Origin: JBFAPK01 sp040676675
Lineage (GTDB): Bacteria > Actinomycetota > Actinomycetes > Mycobacteriales > Micromonosporaceae
Reading direction: 5' to 3'
Length of the DNA: 64,000 nucleotides
NCBI RefSeq assembly: GCF_040676675.1
Contig: NZ_JBFAPK010000001.1
Coordinates: forward strand, 620,001-684,000
Shown: positions 15,763 to 23,988 of the stretch, piece by piece
How positions within the stretch are numbered: position 1 is the first letter of the stretch
How the letters are laid out: each line of letters starts with the position of its first letter
Program-made: the position numbers and the translations under genes
The notes under the pieces: generated by a model
What the model was told of the DNA's origin: nothing
Databases searched by the model: none
What the model saw: the letters and a program-made list of their open reading frames with translations, nothing else

Positions 15763-16013
15763 ACGCGATGGACCAGTGGGTGACCGCCGCCTGCGCCGAA
15801 CTCGGGGTGCCCGCGTCACAGGTGCGGGTGCCGGTGGTGCTGGATCTCGCGCGTGACGTGGCGCACCACGTCCTGCGCCCGGGCGCGCCGGTGACCGCGT
15901 ACCTCCTGGGACTCGCGGTCGGGCGGGGCGCCGATCCGGAGACGGCCGCGGCCCGGCTCGCGGAGCTGGCCAAGAACTGGCCGGCCGCGGGGAATCCGGT
16001 CGAACCGGCCTGA
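15759..16013 (+). CDS. DUF6457 small protein coupled to mobA
   Basis: 84 residues (MNAMDQWVTAACAELGVPAS). The start ATG 15759 overlaps the mobA stop as ATGA, so translation is probably coupled; ATG 15768 is a second option. It is predicted helical with LDLARDVAHHVLRPGAPVTA, the pattern of DUF6457, which is found beside mobA in many actinobacteria. Its function is unknown, but context suggests a role in molybdenum-cofactor handling. Confidence 0.75.
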   Translation: MNAMDQWVTAACAELGVPASQVRVPVVLDLARDVAHHVLRPGAPVTAYLLGLAVGRGADPETAAARLAELAKNWPAAGNPVEPA

Positions 16014-16156
16014 TTCCGGCGAGGCGTACGCGGCACTACGGCCACTCGCCCGCACGGCCGTACGCGTCGCCGGCCCTGACTGTCCGATCGGGGTCCGCGC
16101 TATCCCCTCCCTCCGATGCGCTGGATAGGGTGTGTGCCTGACGGACGGAGGGGATC

Positions 16157-17248
16157 ATGAGGGCGGACCACACCCCGGTGACCGAGGACGACGTGACCGG
16201 CGACACGCCGGACCCGATCCTGCTCGACGAGTCGACCACCGCCGATCTCCAGGCGAAGGTGACCGAGGCGTGGCAGGAGTTCGCCCGCGCGCTGGCCGGT
16301 TGCCTCCGTACCCTTCCCGTCGGCGCGCAGATCGCGCTCACGCTCGACCCCACCGCCTCCGGCACGGACGACGCCATCTACTCGGTCAGCCTGGAGATCG
16401 GCGACGCCGGTGCGGTCCGGGCTCGCGCGGTCGGCAACGCGGTGCTGCCGCAGGGCTTCCGGCTCAACCGCGCCGCCGTCGCCGACATGGTCGCGCTCGG
16501 CTGGTCCCCGCCTGGCGTGGTGGAGGGCTCGGGGGAGCACTTCGGGCTGCGCGGTACGACCGCGGAGGCGAGCCGGCTCGCGAGCATCGTCTCCCGCACC
16601 CTCCGGGACGTGTACGGCGCGCCGCACCCCGCGTTCCTGGTCTACTCGGCGCAGGACGTCGACGGCGAACCCGTACCGGTCGAGCCGCTCGGCACCGCCC
16701 GGCCCGAGCCGGTCGCCGACGAGGACCTGGCGCTCGATCTCGAAGAGCTGACCACCACGCGGGCCGAGCAGGGCGGCGAGCCGGCGATTCCCCTGGAGGA
16801 GCAGGTCCGTACCGTCGTGTCGGCGATGCTGAAGTCGGACACGGAGCAGCTCCAGGTCGACTCCGACGGTGACATCAACATCCGCGCCGGTTCGGCCATG
16901 GTCTTCGTCCGGGTGCGGGACAATCCCCCGCTGGTGGACGTCTTCTCCCCGATCCTCACCGAGGTGGAGCCGACCGAGCAGCTGTACGTCAAGCTCTCCG
17001 AGCTGACCAACCGGATGCCGATCGGCCGGCTCTACTGCACCAACGACACCGTCTGGGCGTCGATCCCGGTCTTCGGGCGCAACTTCCAGCCGACCCACCT
17101 GATGCTCGCCGTCCAGGTGATGACCGGGCTCGCCGACGAACTGGACGACCGGCTGCACGGGGAGTTCGGCGGCAAGCGGTTCTTCGGCGAGGGCGACCGG
17201 CCGAGCCAGCGCGACTCCGGCGAGCACCGCACCGGCATGTACCTCTGA
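16157..17248 (+). CDS. TY-Chap (YbjN/T3SS chaperone-like) domain protein
   Basis: 363 residues from ATG 16157, preceded by GGAGGGG at good spacing. The N-terminal half (20-150) and the C-terminal half (205-340) each look like one unit. The C-terminal part (LKSDTEQLQVDSDGDINIRAGSAMV cut into SDGDINI and VFVRVRDNPP motifs, then LYVKLSELTNRMP) matches the YbjN/CesT-like peptide-binding chaperone fold of the actinobacterial TY-Chap families. Such proteins are thought to bind peptides, perhaps secretion substrates. No secretion genes are adjacent. A strong bidirectional terminator follows. Confidence 0.7.
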   Translation: MRADHTPVTEDDVTGDTPDPILLDESTTADLQAKVTEAWQEFARALAGCLRTLPVGAQIALTLDPTASGTDDAIYSVSLEIGDAGAVRARAVGNAVLPQGFRLNRAAVADMVALGWSPPGVVEGSGEHFGLRGTTAEASRLASIVSRTLRDVYGAPHPAFLVYSAQDVDGEPVPVEPLGTARPEPVADEDLALDLEELTTTRAEQGGEPAIPLEEQVRTVVSAMLKSDTEQLQVDSDGDINIRAGSAMVFVRVRDNPPLVDVFSPILTEVEPTEQLYVKLSELTNRMPIGRLYCTNDTVWASIPVFGRNFQPTHLMLAVQVMTGLADELDDRLHGEFGGKRFFGEGDRPSQRDSGEHRTGMYL

Positions 17249-17261
17249 CGTCGCGAGAACC

Positions 17262-17297
17262 GGAAGACCCCCGACCACGTACGGCCGGGGGTCTTCC
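17262..17297. terminator. 12-bp hairpin between convergent genes
   Basis: GGAAGACCCCCG (17262-17273) pairs with CGGGGGTCTTCC (17286-17297). It serves the TY-Chap gene and the converging secreted-protein gene. Confidence 0.85.
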
Positions 17298-17308
17298 TGA
17301 TTGATGCC

Positions 17309-17866
17309 TCAGCAGCCCTTGGCCGCGCCCGAGTAGCGGCCGTCGATGGAGATCGGCTTCAGGAACGTGATGTCAGAGAAGGACCCCCAGCTGACGTAGG
17401 AAGTGCGTGGGCTGACGGTGTTGCAGGGAACGGACGACACGAGGACAGCCGTGCCCTTGAAGTTGCGGAAGTCCTTCTCCGGTGGGAAGAGACCGCGATG
17501 AGCGGGCAGCGTCGTCTTCGAGTCCGCCCAGGCCAGCTTGCTGGTGAGGCGGATGTTGTGGCGCTGGGTGCACTTCACGGAGGTGCGCGCGTACAGCCGG
17601 TTCTGCGACACGAACGGCTTCGAAACGGTGACCTTGCAGTCCTTGGCGGTCGGGCCGGCGGCGCTCGCCTGGGTACCGGCCGCGGCCGTACCGGCCATCG
17701 CCTCACTGTCGGCGTCGTGCGTCACCGACTCGACGGTGAGCGTCGGGCCGCTGGTGGTGTGGTTGGATCCGGCGCTGGCCAGATTGGCGGTACCGACTAT
17801 CACCAGACCAAGAGCCGCTGCCGCGGTGAGCAGCGGCAACACCTTGTTCTTCAGAACGGATCGCAT
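17309..17866 (-). CDS. Secreted four-cysteine protein of unknown function
   Basis: 185 residues. A clear signal peptide (MRSVLKNKVLPLLTAAAALG, ending near LASAGS) is followed by an Ala/Thr-rich spacer and a mature domain from about 75. The domain has Cys in KDCKVTV, SVKCTQR, VPCNT and the final KGC, so two disulfides are likely. SD TGGAGCC lies 8 nt before ATG 17866. I do not recognise the family. It has no obvious partner genes. Confidence 0.75.
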   Translation of the reverse strand: MRSVLKNKVLPLLTAAAALGLVIVGTANLASAGSNHTTSGPTLTVESVTHDADSEAMAGTAAAGTQASAAGPTAKDCKVTVSKPFVSQNRLYARTSVKCTQRHNIRLTSKLAWADSKTTLPAHRGLFPPEKDFRNFKGTAVLVSSVPCNTVSPRTSYVSWGSFSDITFLKPISIDGRYSGAAKGC

Positions 17867-18438
17867 GTGTGGCTCCAGAATTGATGGGGCGGGAGAATGG
17901 AAGGCGGCGAGTAGGGGCCCCGGGGTTTCGCCGGCGATGACAGCTCAGCGCGTCACTGGGCGTATCGGCAATGGCACTCGTCGTACGGGACAATCCCGTA
18001 CCGGCGGCCCGGACCGCCCTGTCCTGCCCCGCCCCCGATCCGAGCCCGCCGGGACTGTCCCGGCTCGACAGGGACATTCACCCAGACTGTTTCGGCTTTG
18101 CGGCGACATCCGCCGAGGTTGCCTCGGTTCCGCCCGGACGGGACGGCCGGATGCCGCGACGCGGTGTCGGCACAAGTCCGGTGCCGTCGCTTGCCGGAGG
18201 GGTGGTCGTGCGTCGAGCCGGTCCGGTGACGGGCGCCCGGGCCGGTCCGTGGTTCCCCGTCCGAGCTGACGCGGTGCGAGACCAGCCCTGATGGCACAGT
18301 TCGCGGGCGTTGTCTATCCCGATTTGCGGCGTTGCGTACGCGGATGACTCCGATGCATGCTCTTCGTGTTCAATTCGTCACCGCTTGTTGCGCGGGGCGG
18401 TGGCCTGGACGAGACCGTGCGCGAACCGGGAGGTTTCT
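17867..18438. other. 572-bp gene-free region between divergent orphan genes
   Basis: No frame here looks coding. It holds the promoters of the secreted four-Cys gene (minus) and the 157-residue orphan (plus). One clear dyad, GTACGGGA-CAA-TCCCGTAC, is at 17983-18001, and GGGACTGTCCC-type repeats follow near 18050-18085. Function is unknown. Confidence 0.55.
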
Positions 18439-18912
18439 GTGATCAACAACCGCTCGCCCCACCCGAAGCCCTCCCGCTCGCAGCAGCTCGACCCCGGCGC
18501 CGACGTCCTCGCCGTGCTCGACGGTGCCGACGTCTCCGAGCCGGTACGCGCGGCCGTCGAACACGCGCTGAACGCGCCACCGGCACCGAACCCGAGACCG
18601 ACGCACCGGTCCTGGCCGGAGACGGACGCGCTCGTGCCGTACACGCTCCACCTGACCTTTCCCGCCACCGACCTGGACGACGCGCGGTCGCACGCGATCA
18701 CGTACGTCGAGGGGCTGAGCCTGCTCCGGCCCGAGCTGGGCATCCATCCGCCGTCGCTGTCCCGGGCCGACTCCTGGAGCCAGCACGAGCCGCTCTACTG
18801 CGGGGCCGTCGGCCCGGACGCCGAGATCTGCGCGGACGTACGCAACCACCCGGGCTTCCACCGGGCCGCCGGGCTGGGTGGGCTCTGCTGGGGCGGCGGG
18901 GTCGACTACTGA
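18439..18912 (+). CDS. Hypothetical protein, 157 residues
   Basis: Start GTG 18439 chosen for GGGAGG 5 nt upstream; earlier in-frame starts lack a ribosome site. The protein begins MINNRSPHPKPSRSQQ, has a Pro-rich head and a core with YTLHLTFPATDLDDARSHAITYV-type pattern (about 70-95) and LYCGAVGPDAEICADVRNHP (about 120-140), and ends GGLCWGGGVDY. No signal peptide or transmembrane helix is seen. I do not recognise the family. It is followed by a pentanucleotide repeat and a terminator. Confidence 0.65.
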   Translation: MINNRSPHPKPSRSQQLDPGADVLAVLDGADVSEPVRAAVEHALNAPPAPNPRPTHRSWPETDALVPYTLHLTFPATDLDDARSHAITYVEGLSLLRPELGIHPPSLSRADSWSQHEPLYCGAVGPDAEICADVRNHPGFHRAAGLGGLCWGGGVDY

Positions 18913-18950
18913 CCCTGCCCGACCCGACTCGGCCGAACCCAACCCCGGCC

Positions 18951-19020
18951 CGACCTGACCCGACCTGACCTGACCCGACCCGACCTGACCCGACCCGGCC
19001 TGACCTGACCTGACCCGACC
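18951..19020. repeat. Pentanucleotide tandem repeat YGACC x14
   Basis: Fourteen consecutive 5-bp units of CGACC or TGACC (one is CGGCC), directly after the 18439-18912 gene. Non-coding microsatellite. Confidence 0.9.
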
Positions 19021-19040
19021 GGCCCGGGCGGTGAGGGGGC

Positions 19041-19082
19041 GGAGGGTGGGGCCCAGAACCCCGAGACCGGGCCCCACCCTCC
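19041..19082. terminator. 14-bp hairpin between convergent genes
   Basis: GGAGGGTGGGGCCC (19041-19054) pairs perfectly with 19069-19082 across a 14-nt loop. It lies between the orphan gene and the propeller lipoprotein gene. Confidence 0.85.
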
Positions 19083-19094
19083 AGGGAGGAGGAG

Positions 19095-21077
19095 TCACGT
19101 CATGGCGAGCCAGCTCAGCGTGCGCATCCCCGCGACGCTGGTGGCCTTGAGCCCGGCCGCCGACAGGGTCCAGAGGACCCCGTCGACGACCAGGGAACGT
19201 CGGATCCCGCCGCCGCCGGGTCCGCCCGTTCCGGTGACACCCTCCGCGTGGTCGATCACGCCGACCTCGGTGAAGCCGCGGTCGTCGACCCGCAACACCC
19301 GGGCCGCGGGCTCCACCGCCGCGGGTTTCGCCGACCCGGGGCGACCGGCGAACGTCGTCATGCCGCTGACCGGTACGACCAGCAGTCGGTCGGCGGGCCA
19401 GTAGAGGAAGGCGTGCGGGTCGTGCTCGGCCTCCGAGTGGTCGCCCGGCACGTGGTACTGGGCCAGCCGGGCCGGCTTCGCCGGGTCGCGGACGTCGAAG
19501 AGGGATACCTGGGTCCCCTGGGTCCGCCCCCGCGCGTCCGCCTCCTGCCCGATCCCGATCAACCGGCCCTCCGCCGCCGGGTGCAGGTACGCCGAGTACC
19601 CGTTCACCTTCAACTCGCCGACCAGCCTCGGCGCGGCGGGGTCGCGCAGGTCGAGCGTGTAGAGGGGATCCGTCTGCCGGAAGGTCACCACGTAGCCGGT
19701 GGCGCCGAGGAACCGTACGGCGTAGATCCGTTCGCCCCGGCCCAGGCCGGTGACCCGGCCGGTCTCGGTCAGCCGCCCGCCGGCGGCGCGCAGCACGTAC
19801 ACGGCGGAACTGGTCGCGGCGGCGTCCCCGCCGGTCTCGTCGCTGGTCGTGGCCACCCGCAGGTGACCGTCCCACTCCGAGAGCGCGTACTGGTTGATCA
19901 GGTGGCCGGGAACCTGGGCCGAGGTGACGTAGCGGGGGCGCCCGGCCCCGGCGACGTCGAACTGGTAGATCTCGGTGGCCGGCTCGCCGGCCGGTCCGCC
20001 GTCCGGCTGCCCGGGCCCGACCGCGCCGAACGGGCGCCTGCCCCACCAGCCCGGGTCGTTGGCCAGGTAGAGCCGCTCGCCGTTGCTGTAGACGGTCTCC
20101 CCGTCGGCGGCCACGGAGACCGGGTCGCCGTCGCCGAGCGTGGTGGCGCCGAGGTCGAAGCTGAGCAGGGTGACGACCGATCGCCCCGAGTACGTCGCGG
20201 GGCGGCTCAGCCGCTCGCAGCCCACCCGCCCGTTGGTGGTACGGCCCCCGGAGCTGACCTGATAACCGGGCAGCCAGGCGTCGATGGGGGCCTGGTCGAT
20301 CGCCCGCCGCTCGGCCTCCGCGCGCTTTCCGGGCGTCGCGCGGTCGTCGTCCGGAACGTCCAGCCGGAGCGCGGAGCGGACGACCACGCGTACGGTGGCG
20401 CCGGACTGGCGTGCGTCCAGGAGGGCGGCGTCGATCCGGTACGTGCCGACCAGCGTCGGCTTGCCGGTCAGGTCCACCAGCAGCAGGCGGGGCCCGCCGG
20501 GTTCGCCCGGTGCCGGGCGCGACCCGGCCGGTCGCGGAAGGACGGGTGTCACGCCCGTGGCGCCGCCCATCAGCACCAGGGCCCGGTCGCCGTGCAGGAG
20601 CAGGTTCGCCGCGCCGAAGCGGTACGGGTCGCCCGCGCCCTGAGCGAGGTCGAGTTCGCCGGTGACCCGGCGGGTGGCCGGGTCGATCACCCGCAGCGTT
20701 CCCGAGCCGACGGTGACGATCCGGCGGCCGTCGGTCTTGATCAGGTCGGGCTCGTCCGCGCCGGGCTCGTGCGTGTTGGTTCCCGAGTAACCGGGTGCCG
20801 CGGCCCCGGCGGCCGGCGCCCCGACGGCCCGCCGGTCGTCCCGGGTGCCCGGCCGGGCCGCGTCGGCCGGCACGACCTCCTCGATCTCGGAGACCGAGGC
20901 CTTGGCCGCCGCCCGCAGCCCGGCCAGCGCCTCGTCGCACGAGTCGAACGCGACGAGCTGAAGGCGCCCGACGGGTGGGGCCGGGTCCCGGCGCGGTGCC
21001 GGCTGGCTCGTACACCCGGCGAGCAGGACGAGCGCCGCGGCGGCACCGGCGGAGCGGGGGCCACACCTGGGGGTCAT
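19095..21077 (-). CDS. Beta-propeller lipoprotein (PF09826-like)
   Basis: 660 residues from ATG 21077. A lipoprotein signal (AAAALVLLAGC, lipobox Cys at 22) places it on the outer face of the membrane. The rest contains repeated blade-like strands: DEPDLIKTDGRRIVTVGSG, YSNGERLYLANDPGWW, TEIYQFDVAG, YAVRFLGATGYVVTF, DPLYTLDLRDPAAPRL, GYSAYLHPAAEGRLIGIG, and DPHAFLYWPADRLLVVPV. The block DEPDLIKTDG followed by YVVTFRQTDPLY is the signature of the secreted beta-propeller family PF09826, of unknown function in archaea and bacteria. It is monocistronic. Confidence 0.82.
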   Translation of the reverse strand: MTPRCGPRSAGAAAALVLLAGCTSQPAPRRDPAPPVGRLQLVAFDSCDEALAGLRAAAKASVSEIEEVVPADAARPGTRDDRRAVGAPAAGAAAPGYSGTNTHEPGADEPDLIKTDGRRIVTVGSGTLRVIDPATRRVTGELDLAQGAGDPYRFGAANLLLHGDRALVLMGGATGVTPVLPRPAGSRPAPGEPGGPRLLLVDLTGKPTLVGTYRIDAALLDARQSGATVRVVVRSALRLDVPDDDRATPGKRAEAERRAIDQAPIDAWLPGYQVSSGGRTTNGRVGCERLSRPATYSGRSVVTLLSFDLGATTLGDGDPVSVAADGETVYSNGERLYLANDPGWWGRRPFGAVGPGQPDGGPAGEPATEIYQFDVAGAGRPRYVTSAQVPGHLINQYALSEWDGHLRVATTSDETGGDAAATSSAVYVLRAAGGRLTETGRVTGLGRGERIYAVRFLGATGYVVTFRQTDPLYTLDLRDPAAPRLVGELKVNGYSAYLHPAAEGRLIGIGQEADARGRTQGTQVSLFDVRDPAKPARLAQYHVPGDHSEAEHDPHAFLYWPADRLLVVPVSGMTTFAGRPGSAKPAAVEPAARVLRVDDRGFTEVGVIDHAEGVTGTGGPGGGGIRRSLVVDGVLWTLSAAGLKATSVAGMRTLSWLAMT

Positions 21078-21273
21078 GCACCGTCTGACGCCTCGGTCCG
21101 CTCGCCGGTTCCCCCGTACCGAACGAATCGGTGAATCGGCCCATATGAACCGCCGAGCCGCCGCTCGCCCGAACGGTGGAGCCGCGGCGTCGTGGTCGGG
21201 CGTCGCGGGGCAGCACGGTCGGGCGTCGCGGTGGGGACGCCACGGCCCCGGCGTCGCGGTGCGACGCCGGGGG

Positions 21274-21732
21274 TCAGCTCGGCGCGGGTACGACGGTCGG
21301 GGCGTCGACCAGCCGGGAGAGCACGATCATGCTGCGGGTGGAGGTGACGAACGGTTCGGCGCGGAGCCGTTCGAGCGCCTGCTCCAGATGGGCGATGTCG
21401 GCGGCCCGCAGGTGCACCAGGGCGTCCGCCTCGCCGGAGACCGTGTAGGCGCCGACCACCTCCGGGTGCCGCCGGGCGGCCGCGGAGATCTGCACGGGCG
21501 TGGTCCGGCCGGTGCAGAAGAGCTCCACGAAGGCTTCGGTGTTCCAGCCCACCGCCGCCGGGTCGACGACGGTGGTGAATCCCTTGATGACCCCGGCCGC
21601 GCGGAGCCGGTCGACCCGTCGCTTGACCGCCGGTGCGGAGAGGGAGACCCGCGCACCGATCTCCGCGTACGAAGCGCGCGCATCGACGACCAACGACGCA
21701 ATGATTCGCTGATCTACGGCATCAATCTGCAA
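21274..21732 (-). CDS. Lrp/AsnC family transcriptional regulator
   Basis: 152 residues, standard for the family. The N-terminal winged helix (about 1-55) has IDAVDQRIIASLVVDARASY-type start and SAPAVKRRVDRLRAAGVIKGF; the C-terminal RAM ligand-binding domain has VVGAYTVSGEADALVHL. TTG 21732 was chosen because GAGAGG lies 7 nt upstream and it matches family length; the longer frame from 21834 overlaps the divergent gene. It is divergent from ddaH with 68 bp between starts, so it probably regulates that gene and itself (inference). Confidence 0.88.
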   Translation of the reverse strand: MQIDAVDQRIIASLVVDARASYAEIGARVSLSAPAVKRRVDRLRAAGVIKGFTTVVDPAAVGWNTEAFVELFCTGRTTPVQISAAARRHPEVVGAYTVSGEADALVHLRAADIAHLEQALERLRAEPFVTSTRSMIVLSRLVDAPTVVPAPS

Positions 21733-21786
21733 CGTTCTGCCTCTCGCAAGCAATAGTTCCGGCTGTCGACGACGATTTACCGTACC

Positions 21787-21792
21787 TACCCT
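21787..21792 (+). promoter_or_regulatory. -10 box for ddaH
   Basis: TACCCT, 8 nt before GTG 21801. No Shine-Dalgarno is visible. Confidence 0.45.
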
Positions 21793-21800
21793 TGGTGTCC

Positions 21801-22625
21801 GTGAACCAGCATCGTTCGCCGCGAAAGCGGACATATCTCATGTGCCCGCCGGAGCACTTCGACGTGGCGTACGCGATCAACCCGTGGATGGACACCGACA
21901 CGCCGGTCGACACCGAGATCGCGGTGAAGCAGTGGGAGCGACTGCGCGAGACCCTGGTGGAGCTCGGGCACACCGTGCACGTACTGGCGCCGGAGCCCGG
22001 CCTGCCGGACATGGTCTTCGCCGCCAACGGCGCCTTCGTGGTGGACGGCACGGCGTACGGGGCGCGCTTCAAGCACCAGCAGCGCGCGGCCGAGGCGGCG
22101 GCACATCACGCGTTCTACGAGGCGAACGGCTGGTCGTTCGTGGCACCGGCCGAGACCAACGAGGGCGAGGGGGACTTCGCCTACCTGCCCGAGGCGCACG
22201 GCGGCATCGTCCTCGCGGGGTACGGGTTCCGCACCGAGCCGACCGCGCACGCCGAGGCGCAGGAGGTGTTGGGCCGTCCGGTGGTGTCCCTGCGCCTGGT
22301 CGACCCGCGCTTCTACCACCTGGACACCGCGCTGGCCGCGCTCGACGACCGTACGGTGACCTACTACCCGAACGCCTTCTCGGTCGGGGCGCAGCGGGTC
22401 CTCGCCCAGCTCTTCCCGGACGCGGTGCTGGCCGACGAGGTCGACGCGCTCGCCTTCGGGCTGAACCTGGTCAGTGACGGCCGGCACGTCGTGCTGAACA
22501 GCGAGGCGACGGCGATGGCGGACCGGGTCGCCGCCGCCGGCTACACCCCGGTGCCGGTCGAGCTGTCGGAGCTCAAGAAGGGCGGCGGCAGCGTCAAGTG
22601 CTGCGTGGCCGAGCTGCGCCCCTAG
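21801..22625 (+). CDS. ddaH: Dimethylarginine dimethylaminohydrolase-like amidinohydrolase
   Basis: 274 residues of the pentein (arginine deiminase/amidinotransferase) superfamily. DDAH hydrolyses methylated arginines to citrulline plus methylamine. Landmarks are TYLMCPPEHFDV, DMVFAANGAFV, TNEGEGDFAYL and the near-terminal nucleophile in GSVKCCVAELRP. Possible starts are TTG 21792, GTG 21795 and GTG 21801; 21801 fits the -10 spacing. Divergence from an Lrp-type regulator suggests amino-acid control. Ornithine or arginine specificity cannot be excluded from sequence alone. Confidence 0.82.
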   Translation: MNQHRSPRKRTYLMCPPEHFDVAYAINPWMDTDTPVDTEIAVKQWERLRETLVELGHTVHVLAPEPGLPDMVFAANGAFVVDGTAYGARFKHQQRAAEAAAHHAFYEANGWSFVAPAETNEGEGDFAYLPEAHGGIVLAGYGFRTEPTAHAEAQEVLGRPVVSLRLVDPRFYHLDTALAALDDRTVTYYPNAFSVGAQRVLAQLFPDAVLADEVDALAFGLNLVSDGRHVVLNSEATAMADRVAAAGYTPVPVELSELKKGGGSVKCCVAELRP

Positions 22626-22668
22626 CCCCCGCGCGAGGCGCGCCGCCCCGCCCGGTCACGCCCGGGTA

Positions 22669-22697
22669 CGGGCGCCCGGGCCGCGACCCGGCGCCCG
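22669..22697. terminator. Hairpin between ddaH and binding-protein gene
   Basis: CGGGCGCC (22669-22676) pairs with GGCGCCCG (22690-22697) between convergent genes. Confidence 0.5.
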
Positions 22698-22704
22698 GGC
22701 GGGC

Positions 22705-23904
22705 TCAGCCGAGCGTGGACAGCTCGCGGATCAGCACGTTCGAGAGGACCTGGCCGTCCAACTGGGCCCGGCGCAGGTACCACTTCTGCTGCGGCGTACG
22801 GGACTGGTTGAACTGCCACGGTCCGCGCGGGCTGTCGATCTGACCCACCTTGCCGAGGGCCAGGTTGAGCTGCTGCGGGGTCGGCCGGGCGCCGGCTAGC
22901 CGGATCGCCTTGTCGAGCACCTGCGCGGCGTCGTACGAGGCCATGGCGTACGTGGTCGGCGGCGTGCCGTGCGCCTTGCGGTATGCCGAGGAGAACTGGC
23001 GGTTGGCCGCGTTGTTCAGGTCGCCGGAGTAGTTCAGCGAGGTCAGGATGCCGTCGGCCTCCTGGGGCTTCAGCTGGGACAGCACCGTGCCCTCGGTGAG
23101 GAAGCCCGGGCCGTAGACCTGCTTGCGGTAGCCCGAGGCGTAGAGCTGCTTGAGGAAGACCACCGCGGCGGTGTCGCTGTGCGAGCTGAAGACCGCGTCC
23201 GGGTTGAGCCCCATCAGCTGGTTGACGTTGTTCGCGTACGCGCTCTTGCCGGGGTTGCTGTCCCCGCTGGTCCAGATGATCGTGCTGGAGAGGCGCTTGT
23301 CGGAGGGGCCGAAACTGGTCCGGAAGCCCTCCACGACGTCGCGGCTGATGTCGGTCTGCGGCGCGATGATCACGACCTTGCCGTTGCGCGGCACCCGGCT
23401 CGCCACGTACGGACCGAGGGCCTGGCCGGACTCGCCGTTGACGTACGAGGTGCGCCAGATGTAGACGACGCTCTGCAGGGCCGACGGCGAGGCGTTGGAG
23501 CCGATCAGGGGCACCCGGGCCTGCTCGACCGCCTCGCGGATGCCGGTCATGACGGCCGAGTTCGCCACCCCGGTGAGCGCGAGCACGTTCTGCTTGAGCA
23601 GGCCGTCCAGCGCCGCCTTGCCGGACTGGGCGGTCTCGCCCTCGTCCGCGATGACCAGGTTGACCGGGTGGCCGCCGAGGCGCTGGTCGTTCAGTTCGAG
23701 GTAGAACTGGAAGCCGTTGACGATCTCCTCGCCGATCGGCTTGTAGCTGCCGGTCTGCGGCGCGATCATCCCGATCCGGACGGGATCGTCGCTGAGCACC
23801 TCGGCCGAGGTCGAGTCCGGATCGGTGCCGCAGGCGGCGGCGAGTCCGGTCGTGCCCAGCGCGGCCAGGAGCTTCAGCGCCTGACGGCGGTCCATCTGCG
23901 ACAA
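22705..23904 (-). CDS. ABC transporter substrate-binding lipoprotein (LivK type)
   Basis: 399 residues. The N-terminus DRRQALKLLAALGTTG ends at a lipobox (LAAACG), giving a lipid-anchored extracellular binding protein; the twin Arg suggests possible Tat export. The mature part is a type 1 periplasmic-binding fold: VRIGMIAPQTGSYKPIGEEI, HPVNLVIADEG, ALTGVANSAV, PLIGSNASPSA. These bind branched-chain amino acids or similar ligands. TTG 23904 has AGGA at 6 nt; ATG 23895 is three codons later with no ribosome site. No permease or ATPase genes are nearby, so it is an orphan. Confidence 0.87.
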   Translation of the reverse strand: MSQMDRRQALKLLAALGTTGLAAACGTDPDSTSAEVLSDDPVRIGMIAPQTGSYKPIGEEIVNGFQFYLELNDQRLGGHPVNLVIADEGETAQSGKAALDGLLKQNVLALTGVANSAVMTGIREAVEQARVPLIGSNASPSALQSVVYIWRTSYVNGESGQALGPYVASRVPRNGKVVIIAPQTDISRDVVEGFRTSFGPSDKRLSSTIIWTSGDSNPGKSAYANNVNQLMGLNPDAVFSSHSDTAAVVFLKQLYASGYRKQVYGPGFLTEGTVLSQLKPQEADGILTSLNYSGDLNNAANRQFSSAYRKAHGTPPTTYAMASYDAAQVLDKAIRLAGARPTPQQLNLALGKVGQIDSPRGPWQFNQSRTPQQKWYLRRAQLDGQVLSNVLIRELSTLG

Positions 23905-23988
23905 CGATCTTCCTCTCCAGGTCGGGCGGCGGGGTCGCGGCCCATCCGGCGTTCTACCCGCTGCCCGACCTCGCGTCAATCCGGCCAC

